Part shown: positions 1 to 6,776 of the stretch, piece by piece | Numbering within the stretch: position 1 is the first letter of the stretch | Layout of the letters: each line of letters opens with the position of its first letter | Notes under the pieces: model-generated | The model's database searches: none | The model's input: only the letters and a program-made list of their open reading frames with translations | Told to the model about the DNA's origin: nothing | Source of the DNA: a virus | Length of the DNA stretch: 64,000 bases | Direction: 5' to 3' (one strand) | IMG/VR virus record: IMGVR_UViG_3300035670_011014 | Coordinates: 1 to 64,000 of that record | Made by a program: the position numbers and the translations under genes

Positions 1-288
1 GTATTTTTTTATTTTTCCAACAGGAAACCACCATTTTTCATGACAAGATAATACCACAACTTCCGCGTCAGGACGAGTTTCTATTTGGGTGAAATGGTAG
101 ATGAGTCTATCATCTTTTTCTATTTTAAGATTTTGTATCTTGTCAGATTTACATTTATCTAAGTGATAATCTTGGTTTCCATATAAAGTGCAATCAATTC
201 CATTGTCGTTCAAAAAGTTGGTTAGGGTTATAAAAGCAACCGTCGATCCACCTTTATCGGTATATCCTGAAATGATTTTTACTTTCAT
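1..288 (-). CDS. Glycosyltransferase, GT-B/GT4-like, N-terminal part (gene runs off the window)
   Basis: An open frame of 96 codons starts at the ATG at 288-286 and is still open at base 1, so only the N-terminus is present. The residues look like the first Rossmann half of a GT-B glycosyltransferase: a starting beta strand (MKVKIISGYTDKGGST), a helix (AFITLTNFLNDNGI) and later a strand ending in VVVLSCHEKWW. The start overlaps the stop of the upstream glycosyltransferase gene by four bases (ATGA), so the two are probably translated together. The substrate cannot be told from this part; capsid, tail or DNA glycosylation are all possible. The family assignment rests on fold-like pattern only. 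Confidence 0.6.
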   Translation of the reverse strand, partial: MKVKIISGYTDKGGSTVAFITLTNFLNDNGIDCTLYGNQDYHLDKCKSDKIQNLKIEKDDRLIYHFTQIETRPDAEVVVLSCHEKWWFPVGKIKKY

Positions 289-1736
289 TTTTGTTGGGTA
301 ATAAACGGGTGTAAATCTTTATTATTTTGAACCGATTGATTCAAATTTTTGAAATCCAACAATGTTCTTTCTAAGAAATAATCCGCCAAAAATCCATTTT
401 GAATAACCAAAGAATTTGTGTCCACAACGACTTTTTTCTTTTGGGACGATAACATCATCGCAAATTCATTAAAAAACAAACTGTGTTCATAGTTAATGTT
501 GAACCAATCTACCAATTTCAAACTAGCCGGTGTTGTACAAATAAAATTAACAAAATTACCAACGGGATTATTAACAATTCCGAAAGAATAATTATAAAAA
601 GAATTTTGATGATTAAGATGTAATCCCAAGTGGTTTTGCTTACTCAAAGTTATGTATAATGAAGTTGATAGCACACTATTCCTTTCATCGAAAGATAAGG
701 GGAATGCACATCCAAATTCTCGTTTACCCTGTCTGTAAATTTCAGAAAGATTATAGAATACGTCGTTAAGTATGTCTACTTCATCGGTTGATATGTATAC
801 CAACTCAGTACCCTCCAACATCTCATCTTGATATTTTAATATTGAAGAATTTTTTGGGAAGTCATTAAAAAATCCCTCCACAACCTCAACTCCTTGAATT
901 TGTTGCAATTCATCATAATTGTTATCGTTTGATATTACAACAATTTTTATCGAATCATGATTGAACGACTTAACCTTTTCAACGAAAAGTTTTGTTTTGT
1001 TGAACTCTGTTGATTGAAGTAATAGTACCGACGGAACTTTGAATTTGTTGATTTTTTCATTTACTATAATTTCAGGTTTCATGAAAATCGGAAGGTTTTC
1101 ATCGTACTTTTCTATAAAATATTCACGATTAGTTTCCCATTGATTGTTGGTTTGCCCAACTGATTTGTGTGTAATTCTCACGTCAAAAATCACTCCTATT
1201 TTCACATTTTTTAGATAATTGGATACACAAAAATCCAAATCATAAAAATGGAAACCTTCAATATCAGCCCCAAATTTTTCAGCAATTCTTTCCTTATGAA
1301 TTGCAATGAACACTCCATCGACAATAACCGTTTCAATAATCTCACCGACCCAATTTTTGCAATATTTCGATTCCCATCGTTTACCATCATTTTCATGGTT
1401 AACTATACCAACCATTTTAGAAGGATCCTCCCACCATTTTCCTGATGCGGGTAGATGTGTTGTTCCAGCAACACCTAAAATACCAAAATTCGATTCATCG
1501 AAATGTTTAATCAACTTTCTAGCCCAAGATTTGGTATCGAACATAATATCATCGTGACACAAAACAACAATCTCGTTCGAAGAGTCCTGAATTGCTTTGT
1601 TATAAATTTCAGTTAAAGAGTATTCACCATTATTCTCATAAGGTAATACCTCTATGTTTTTTAAACCTGAAGTATTTTTAATTTCTTGGACGAATTTTTC
1701 GTCAATTTTTCGTGTACTAAATGCTACTGTAATCAT
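285..1736 (-). CDS. Glycosyltransferase, family 2-like (GT-A), with a possible second GT-A-like domain
   Basis: A 483-residue protein. The first domain (about 1-225) looks like a GT-A nucleotide-sugar transferase: a strand-rich start, YNKAI at 45-49, a strand ending in the metal-binding-like LCHDD (59-63), GTTHLPASGKWW near 91-102 and FHFYDLDFC at 162-170, typical of GT2-like proteins that read a D-x-D after a short strand. The second half (about 230-483) repeats a Rossmann-like pattern, with a strand ending in YISTDEVD, so it may be a diverged second transferase domain. It lies between dUTPase and another glycosyltransferase, with a two-base gap upstream and an ATGA overlap downstream. The acceptor is unknown; virion protein or surface decoration is inferred. 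Confidence 0.65.
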   Translation of the reverse strand: MITVAFSTRKIDEKFVQEIKNTSGLKNIEVLPYENNGEYSLTEIYNKAIQDSSNEIVVLCHDDIMFDTKSWARKLIKHFDESNFGILGVAGTTHLPASGKWWEDPSKMVGIVNHENDGKRWESKYCKNWVGEIIETVIVDGVFIAIHKERIAEKFGADIEGFHFYDLDFCVSNYLKNVKIGVIFDVRITHKSVGQTNNQWETNREYFIEKYDENLPIFMKPEIIVNEKINKFKVPSVLLLQSTEFNKTKLFVEKVKSFNHDSIKIVVISNDNNYDELQQIQGVEVVEGFFNDFPKNSSILKYQDEMLEGTELVYISTDEVDILNDVFYNLSEIYRQGKREFGCAFPLSFDERNSVLSTSLYITLSKQNHLGLHLNHQNSFYNYSFGIVNNPVGNFVNFICTTPASLKLVDWFNINYEHSLFFNEFAMMLSSQKKKVVVDTNSLVIQNGFLADYFLERTLLDFKNLNQSVQNNKDLHPFITQQK

Positions 1737-1738
1737 AA

Positions 1739-2329
1739 TTAATTTCCTGTTGAGCCAAAACCATTTGAATTTCTATCTTTATTATTAAAACTTGCAACTT
1801 TTGTCAGACTGACTTTTGAACCTGGTAATACAGGACAAAGGACTGCTTGTGCTACTTTTTCACCTTTTTTAATTGTTTGTGAAATATTGTCCATGTTTAT
1901 GACAATAACTTTGATTTCACCAGTGTATCCCTCATCTACGGTTCCTGGTGTATTAAGAACTGTGAGTCCTTTATTGATTGCCAAACCACTTTTAGGACGA
2001 ACTTGGATTTCATAATTTTTGGGAATATTAAAATATATACCTGTCGGAACTAAGGCTCTACCAAACGGAGCTAGATAAATTTCCTCATTAGCTCTTAAAT
2101 CAAACCCCGAATCACTAGGGTAGTTGTATGATAAATCCTCGTTGTTAGAATCTTTTTTGTATTCGAGTATGACTTTCATATTTTCAAAATCTTGCATCAT
2201 ACTATTCAAAGCAGATTCGTCAATCCCTAAAGAAGACATTACATCTTCAGGTGTAGAATTTTCTGAAATACTTCTAAGTTTATTCAACAACTTAGCGGTT
2301 TCTTTTATATTTTTAATTTTTTCAAACAT
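1739..2329 (-). CDS. dut: dUTP diphosphatase (dUTPase) with N-terminal extension
   Basis: Hydrolyses dUTP to dUMP and PPi, keeping uracil out of phage DNA and feeding dTMP synthesis. All five trimeric dUTPase motifs are visible: DSGFDLRA (73-80), RPKSGLA (111-117), the substrate hairpin from TVLNTPGT to YTGEI (123-139), KKGEKVAQAVL (154-164) and the C-terminal glycine arm RNSNGFGSTG (186-195). The catalytic domain is the usual size, but about 70 residues precede it: a charged, probably helical segment that ordinary dUTPases lack. The gene sits between a 3'-5' exonuclease and a glycosyltransferase in a compact minus-strand operon. The function is secure; the role of the extension is not known. 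Confidence 0.93.
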   Translation of the reverse strand: MFEKIKNIKETAKLLNKLRSISENSTPEDVMSSLGIDESALNSMMQDFENMKVILEYKKDSNNEDLSYNYPSDSGFDLRANEEIYLAPFGRALVPTGIYFNIPKNYEIQVRPKSGLAINKGLTVLNTPGTVDEGYTGEIKVIVINMDNISQTIKKGEKVAQAVLCPVLPGSKVSLTKVASFNNKDRNSNGFGSTGN

Positions 2330-2330
2330 A

Positions 2331-3032
2331 TTATTCTAATGTATAAAATTTTTGTACTACGTTTATAAGAACTTCAACATCCTTTTCACAATATTCGGTA
2401 ATTTCTTTGAGTTGATTTTTGAACCAATAAGCCTCATGAACCTTATTTCCAACAACCTCCATATTCTTTGATGATTCAACTCCCATGCAGCTACACATTA
2501 ACTCAAGTGAGCCAATACTCGAAAAACTTCCGAACTGCCACAATTCTTTTGTATCCAATGCTTTTATTTCCCATGGTTTTGTATCGTGTGATGGGAGTAT
2601 CTCAGGTGGTTTAATTCCGTTGATAACCATTCTTTTAGCTAAGACGGGAATATCAAAACCTTTTGCATTATGTCCACAAAGATAAAAACCTAACTTCCCA
2701 ATTTTTTTCAAAAGGAAATTTAAATCTTTTAGAATTTGTTTTTCATCATCACCACTAAAACTTTGAATTTTAATCCCACCTGTTGGGTCTACGTACCCAA
2801 CGCTGACACAAACAATTTTCAAAAATTCCGCAACCAAGGCAGATTTATTGTAGAACATAACATCACAACCTTGTCCTTGATGTTCAGGGAATCTTTTTTC
2901 GAACCAATCCAAGTAGTGTTCGAATTGATATGCAAGGGACTGGTGATTTTCCTTGAAGGTTGTAAAGTCTTTCTCAACACCTACAGTTTCGATATCAATA
3001 AATAAAATTTTGGTGATAGGTATGTTTATCAT
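2331..3032 (-). CDS. 3'-5' exonuclease, DEDDy type (PolB-like exonuclease domain)
   Basis: A 233-residue stand-alone RNase H-fold exonuclease. The first motif is FIDIET with D13 and E15, the second is NAKGFDIPVL with N122 and D127, and the third is YCEKD with Y214 and D218; the Y-x3-D spacing marks the DEDDy subtype. These residues bind two metal ions that cleave from the 3' end of DNA or RNA. It resembles the exonuclease domain of family B polymerases without a polymerase part. The start overlaps the stop of the upstream glycosyltransferase gene by four bases (ATGA). A role in repair, proofreading or host DNA breakdown is possible; the substrate cannot be read from the sequence. Confidence 0.78.
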   Translation of the reverse strand: MINIPITKILFIDIETVGVEKDFTTFKENHQSLAYQFEHYLDWFEKRFPEHQGQGCDVMFYNKSALVAEFLKIVCVSVGYVDPTGGIKIQSFSGDDEKQILKDLNFLLKKIGKLGFYLCGHNAKGFDIPVLAKRMVINGIKPPEILPSHDTKPWEIKALDTKELWQFGSFSSIGSLELMCSCMGVESSKNMEVVGNKVHEAYWFKNQLKEITEYCEKDVEVLINVVQKFYTLE

Positions 3033-4243
3033 TTCAAAAGTGATTTATAAAGTTCAGCTCGGTTTTTTGTAACAACTCTCAAATCGTATGTATCTTTAAC
3101 AGTTTCGTACAACTTCTGTCCTAAGTCATATGCCATGTTTGGATTATCACTCAATAGTTTGATGTTCTTGTACCAATCGTTGTAGTTTTTGAACTCACTA
3201 ACTAATAGTGCGTTACCATCGGTAAACTTCTTGTTTACATATGCACTTTTCAAATCAACTGTATAAGGTCCGAAGTCTGATGCGATGATTGCCTTTTTAT
3301 AAAATCCTGCTTCGATTACTTTGAGTTGTGATTTCACTTTATTGAATATGTGGTTTTTAATTGGAGCCAAGGATACATCAAATTTTGAATAGTTTTTTGC
3401 GTAAGAGGTAACAGGACGAGTCCATACTCTCTGATAATATTCATCAGGAAAATTGACACTGTTGTCTTCTTTGAATTTCATAAGAAACTCTTTGTAATCT
3501 GCAGACATCATGGAGTGATTAGCCGTTACAATTTGTTCATATCGATACCATACAGTCTCCAAAGGTTTGATAGGGCGGCTTTTTTGTTCACCTGTCTGTG
3601 CGTTAATTTCTGTCATGGAACCTCTTGTGTCAAATCCACAAAGATATAGTTGTATTTTATCTTGATAAGGTTTAAGTCTTTCAAAGGTGTTACCAAACAA
3701 TTCTAAATCATGTAAGTGTGAGGAACCACCTAACCAACCAAATCTTAATTTGTCTGAAGGTATAGTTGGTTCTTTGAACTGACTTTCTTCAGGATTAATC
3801 GAGTTCGGTATGACAAATACGTTTTTGTTCAGTTTCGAGATTTCGTGGGCAAACAAAGAAGTTGTGGTTGTAACATACTTCGCAACCTTGATGTTGTTTT
3901 TAATTTTTTCAAAAAGATTGTTTTGGATAACCAACTGATGTGCGGGGTGTTCCCTCGTTGGTAACCAATAGTCGTCGATATCTAAAATTGTGATTATCCC
4001 TGCGTTATTGAGTTTTTGAATGACGGCATTGGACTTTTCGTAGTCGGGATTTAAAGTTCTGTGAAAATGAACAATCTGATATTTTTTCCAATAGTTCATA
4101 TCATCCATTTTCGGATCGTAGTCAATGTCCACGTGAAATTCATCAGGATATAAATTTTGTAAAAAAATGTGTGGTTCGACAGATCGAAATTTACCGACAC
4201 CTGTCCTGTCGGATGGAAGTACTAAGACATGAATTTTTTCCAT
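3029..4243 (-). CDS. Glycosyltransferase, GT-B fold (GT4-like)
   Basis: A 404-residue protein with two Rossmann-like halves. The N-terminal half contains YQIVHFHRTL and ITILDIDDYWLP, common in phage and bacterial GT-B enzymes that act on surface polymers. The C-terminal half has RFGWLGGSSHLHDLE and, at about 305-328, the nucleotide-sugar region KVIEAGFYKKAIIASDFG, where the conserved glutamate of GT4 proteins would fall. It is followed by an ATGA overlap with the exonuclease gene and preceded by a 49-base gap. Together with two further glycosyltransferases downstream it suggests that the phage glycosylates a virion component or modifies host glycans; the acceptor is not known. Confidence 0.75.
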   Translation of the reverse strand: MEKIHVLVLPSDRTGVGKFRSVEPHIFLQNLYPDEFHVDIDYDPKMDDMNYWKKYQIVHFHRTLNPDYEKSNAVIQKLNNAGIITILDIDDYWLPTREHPAHQLVIQNNLFEKIKNNIKVAKYVTTTTSLFAHEISKLNKNVFVIPNSINPEESQFKEPTIPSDKLRFGWLGGSSHLHDLELFGNTFERLKPYQDKIQLYLCGFDTRGSMTEINAQTGEQKSRPIKPLETVWYRYEQIVTANHSMMSADYKEFLMKFKEDNSVNFPDEYYQRVWTRPVTSYAKNYSKFDVSLAPIKNHIFNKVKSQLKVIEAGFYKKAIIASDFGPYTVDLKSAYVNKKFTDGNALLVSEFKNYNDWYKNIKLLSDNPNMAYDLGQKLYETVKDTYDLRVVTKNRAELYKSLLK

Positions 4244-4292
4244 TAAAGCGAATTTGTAAAATTATAACAAATTCAATGGAACAAAAAAAGAC

Positions 4293-4856
4293 TTATTGGA
4301 TTTTTTTGATAGAGGTTACCTTACCTTCAAAAATGTGTTTCCCAACTTTCAATTCTAATCTATCGTTAGTTTTAGTTGTTGATTCTGTGATGACACCTAA
4401 ACTCTTGAGTTCTTCCTTAATAACGTCTCTTACGGTATCTCTAACAGTGTCTCTAACCATGTTTCTTAATTCATTCATGTTGAAACTTGGTGATTCAGAA
4501 TTCTTAGGTGTTGATGTAGTCCGTTTGTTATCATTCATCAACCTTGAGGCTTTTTCCACTAAATCGTCCGATAACGTGGGTCCATTCAATGATGGTTGTA
4601 CAATTGGATTCTCTATCATTAATTTTTTGATTTCGTCGGGTAGTTTAGAATTCATCACACGACTGGAGTCATATGGTTGTGCCACATTCAAAGTTTGTTG
4701 TATGGAAGGTTGTTGTGGTTGTTCCATCATAGGTTGTGATTCCTCATAAGATGTTTGTGTGAACGACGACTCTCCAGCTGATTGTCCTCTTGGAATTCTG
4801 TCGTGGGCTTCCATGACTTTTTTTGCCATCACTAATTTTTGCATCAAATCACTCAT
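4293..4856 (-). CDS. Hypothetical protein with Gln/Pro-rich linker and coiled-coil segment
   Basis: Not recognised. The 187 residues divide into a short helical start (1-20), a low-complexity Ser/Gln/Pro-rich stretch (24-62), a helical part, then a strongly amphipathic repeat in which R-D-T-V recurs with a four-residue period (about 134-153), and a short basic C-terminus (LELKVGKHIFEGKVTSIKK) that looks like a small beta hairpin. This architecture, flexible linker plus coiled coil, is common in small phage structural or scaffold-associated proteins, but no function can be assigned. Four bases separate it from the upstream WYL-domain gene. Confidence 0.7.
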   Translation of the reverse strand: MSDLMQKLVMAKKVMEAHDRIPRGQSAGESSFTQTSYEESQPMMEQPQQPSIQQTLNVAQPYDSSRVMNSKLPDEIKKLMIENPIVQPSLNGPTLSDDLVEKASRLMNDNKRTTSTPKNSESPSFNMNELRNMVRDTVRDTVRDVIKEELKSLGVITESTTKTNDRLELKVGKHIFEGKVTSIKKIQ

Positions 4857-4860
4857 CTTA

Positions 4861-5241
4861 TTAAAATTTTGCGTTCAGTATTACTCGTGTCATACTTTTA
4901 TCACCATTTGGGTTATATCCAGGTCGTGGTGTATTAAATTTCTCTAACGTAGGTTTAAAAGTAAAGATTTTATCCACTCTGAATAATCTCCAACCAGGAA
5001 GGGGTTGTTCTCCTATACGAGCAGTATGTGAAGCACCTTCTTCGTCCCACGCCCTTAAAACAACATTTCCTCTTTTACTATACCCAACACAAACAGGTTC
5101 GATAGTTCGCAATCCTTTACCACCGGGTTCATCACCATCATAATAGATAGTAACAACGGTTTTTTGTTTAATTGCGTCTTGAATGTCTTTCAAAGATGCA
5201 ATTTCAGTTATCAAAGATTTTAAACTACCAACTAGTCTCAC
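4861..5241 (-). CDS. WYL-domain-like protein
   Basis: A 126-residue protein. After a short helical start (MRLVGSLKSLITEIASL) the region 17-100 matches the WYL pattern: IQDAIKQKTVVTIYYDGD, then RTIEPVCVGYSKRGNVVLRAW and finally GWRLFRVDKI. WYL domains are Sm-like beta barrels that bind nucleic acid or nucleotide ligands and usually sit in bacterial transcription regulators behind a helix-turn-helix; here the domain stands alone with no DNA-binding helix-turn-helix. It shares ATGA-type overlap with the upstream 99-residue gene. It may regulate a phage or host process, or be a virion-borne effector; either is inference. Confidence 0.68.
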   Translation of the reverse strand: MRLVGSLKSLITEIASLKDIQDAIKQKTVVTIYYDGDEPGGKGLRTIEPVCVGYSKRGNVVLRAWDEEGASHTARIGEQPLPGWRLFRVDKIFTFKPTLEKFNTPRPGYNPNGDKSMTRVILNAKF

Positions 5242-5537
5242 TGAGTTACGCTATAGTATGGTTTATCAGGATTATATTTGTTTACTACAATATCAGATTT
5301 TCTTTCGATCTGATCCGTCTTGGTACCGGCATTGTAATTGTAAATATCCAAATCTCCACCTGTACCTCTACCAATTTCATCCCCATTTGCAAGGGCTGCT
5401 GGATTTACAGGTGAGTATTCATTTGCATTGTCGGAAAAATCGTTTCTTGCGAATAACTTTCTTCTTTCTACGTCTGCAATTCTAGACATTTCGTTTTCTG
5501 GTTGTGAAAAGTCTAATGTGTCCGATTGTTGTGCCAT
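5238..5537 (-). CDS. Hypothetical protein, 99 aa, hydrophilic
   Basis: Not recognised. The protein is polar and rich in Asp, Asn and Arg, with no membrane segment, cysteine or nucleotide-binding motif. A glycine-rich stretch (NGDEIGRGTGGDLDI) lies in the middle, followed by a Tyr/Asn-rich C-terminus (YNPDKPYYSVTQ). It looks largely unstructured apart from a short helix near residues 15-32. Its start shares one base with the stop of the upstream gene (TAATG), and its stop overlaps the WYL gene start by four bases, so it is clearly a translated member of the operon. Confidence 0.68.
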   Translation of the reverse strand: MAQQSDTLDFSQPENEMSRIADVERRKLFARNDFSDNANEYSPVNPAALANGDEIGRGTGGDLDIYNYNAGTKTDQIERKSDIVVNKYNPDKPYYSVTQ

Positions 5538-6001
5538 TATAAAATTGTTTGCATTATTTGGTTTATTTTTTTGATGTTTTCTGTAACAGTGGTATCAAAT
5601 TTATTTATACCCTTTTCATGTCTATCATGTGGGTTTACGATGGAATTCTTTTTTTCATGATTCCGTATGAATTGATTACTCATTCCTGAATCGTGTTTAG
5701 TTTGTTTACCACTTTCCAAAGTATTTCTCCAATGATCGAGAACATGGTCACACCAACGATTCATTCTATCCCCTCCGTTTAGGATGAAAGGTGCGTCTTC
5801 TTTTTTTCCTGAATATGTGTCGAACCAATTTTTCATTCGCTTGAGTTGTTGGTAAGTCACAAATCCATTTTCTCTGAGTTCTTTATTTCTATTGTGCCCT
5901 TCAGTGTTAGAGTCACTTTTTAAGGCAGAAAAAGATTGCTCTAAATGTTTAATAAGAGTTTCGGGTAATTTTGCCTTCCTATTATATAGACTTTTATTCA
6001 C
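5537..6001 (-). CDS. Hypothetical protein, 154 aa
   Basis: Not recognised by function. A basic N-terminus (MNKSLYNRKAKLPETLIKHL) leads into a helical protein with a conserved-looking core: GFVTYQQLKRMKNWFDTYSG near 46-65 and FILNGGDRMNRWCDHVLDHWR near 72-92. The tail is rich in His, Lys and Asn. The tryptophan-rich core suggests a folded domain. The start overlaps the upstream gene by eight bases. The context of small genes with tight overlaps, ahead of glycosyltransferases, gives no strong clue to its role. Confidence 0.7.
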   Translation of the reverse strand: MNKSLYNRKAKLPETLIKHLEQSFSALKSDSNTEGHNRNKELRENGFVTYQQLKRMKNWFDTYSGKKEDAPFILNGGDRMNRWCDHVLDHWRNTLESGKQTKHDSGMSNQFIRNHEKKNSIVNPHDRHEKGINKFDTTVTENIKKINQIMQTIL

Positions 6002-6716
6002 CTCTCATCATTTTAAATAATTCATTCAAGGTGAACCCTTCTTTTTTTGCTAATTTCAAAACCGACTTAAAATTCCTTGTGAGTATTTCAGATGGTTTTC
6101 CAACTTTTTTTTGAATATCTTTTGTATCTGATTTGGACATAACCAAATCTTCTATGATTTTTTTCACTTCTTCTTCACTCAATTCTTTTTCAGTCAATCT
6201 TTGAGTAACAACAAAGTTTTTTTTGTTTTTAATGTCTTTGGGTGTTTTATCATCTAAACGAAGAGTTTTACCAAATCCTTCACATCTTTGAACTGCAGAG
6301 TCTTCATCTAAACCCATTTTGTTTATCAAAAATTTAACACACTCTTCGGCAGTCATATCTTTTGTTTCTTCATATCCGAAAGCATCACTCATGTCAACTT
6401 CTTTGATTTCGTTTTCATTGTAATACCTTCTGAACCCACGAGTCCATGGGTCTTGTGGGGTTCTTGCCATTGCTACTGTTTGATCCATAGTTTTTTTGGG
6501 TGTCATCCTCGGATCTAAAATTGGAATTTTGGAACTACTAAAAGTTCCATCATAATCTATCAACTCTTCAAGCTCTTTTTTCTTAGTAACTTTAAGGAAT
6601 GTCTTATGGGACTCGCATGGCATAAATTTTTCTTTATGCTTGTGAGTACCTTCACAACCAATTTCCTCGGCTTTTTTCTTAGCGTCTTTTTCAGAAGAGA
6701 AAAGAAATGATTTCAT
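5994..6716 (-). CDS. Hypothetical protein, 240 aa, with Cys/His-rich N-terminal segment
   Basis: Not recognised. It is the first gene of the minus-strand operon and is preceded by a candidate promoter at 6734-6742. Near the N-terminus a Cys/His pattern occurs: G-C-E-G-T-H-x-H followed by M-P-C-E-S-H (about residues 19-38), which could bind zinc. A central segment reads PQDPWTRGFRRYYNE. The C-terminal third is highly charged and helical (TEKELSEEEVKKIIEDL), with a final part that resembles a short helix-turn-helix (KPSEILTRNFKSVLKLAKKEGF). That might be DNA binding, but the match is weak. Confidence 0.7.
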   Translation of the reverse strand: MKSFLFSSEKDAKKKAEEIGCEGTHKHKEKFMPCESHKTFLKVTKKKELEELIDYDGTFSSSKIPILDPRMTPKKTMDQTVAMARTPQDPWTRGFRRYYNENEIKEVDMSDAFGYEETKDMTAEECVKFLINKMGLDEDSAVQRCEGFGKTLRLDDKTPKDIKNKKNFVVTQRLTEKELSEEEVKKIIEDLVMSKSDTKDIQKKVGKPSEILTRNFKSVLKLAKKEGFTLNELFKMMRGE

Positions 6717-6733
6717 GAATATAGATATTTTCC

Positions 6734-6742
6734 TATAAATAC
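6734..6742 (-). promoter_or_regulatory. Candidate phage promoter motif, minus-strand operon
   Basis: On the minus strand the sequence reads GTATTTATA, ending 17 bases before the ATG at 6716. It faces away from a matching plus-strand copy at 6753-6761, so the 60-base divergent gap carries one copy per direction. Confidence 0.5.
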
Positions 6743-6752
6743 GGCGAAGGTG

Positions 6753-6761
6753 GTATTTATC
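6753..6761 (+). promoter_or_regulatory. Candidate phage promoter motif upstream of adhesin gene
   Basis: GTATTTATC, 15 bases before the ATG at 6777, in the divergent gap with the minus-strand copy at 6734-6742. Confidence 0.5.
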
Positions 6762-6776
6762 TATAAAAACCCGTGA

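Noticed and set aside
4250-4274. Eight-base inverted repeat (GAATTTGT and ACAAATTC) before the glycosyltransferase start
   Set aside because: AT-rich, with a nine-base loop and no T-run in the direction of transcription; too weak for a terminator or operator call.
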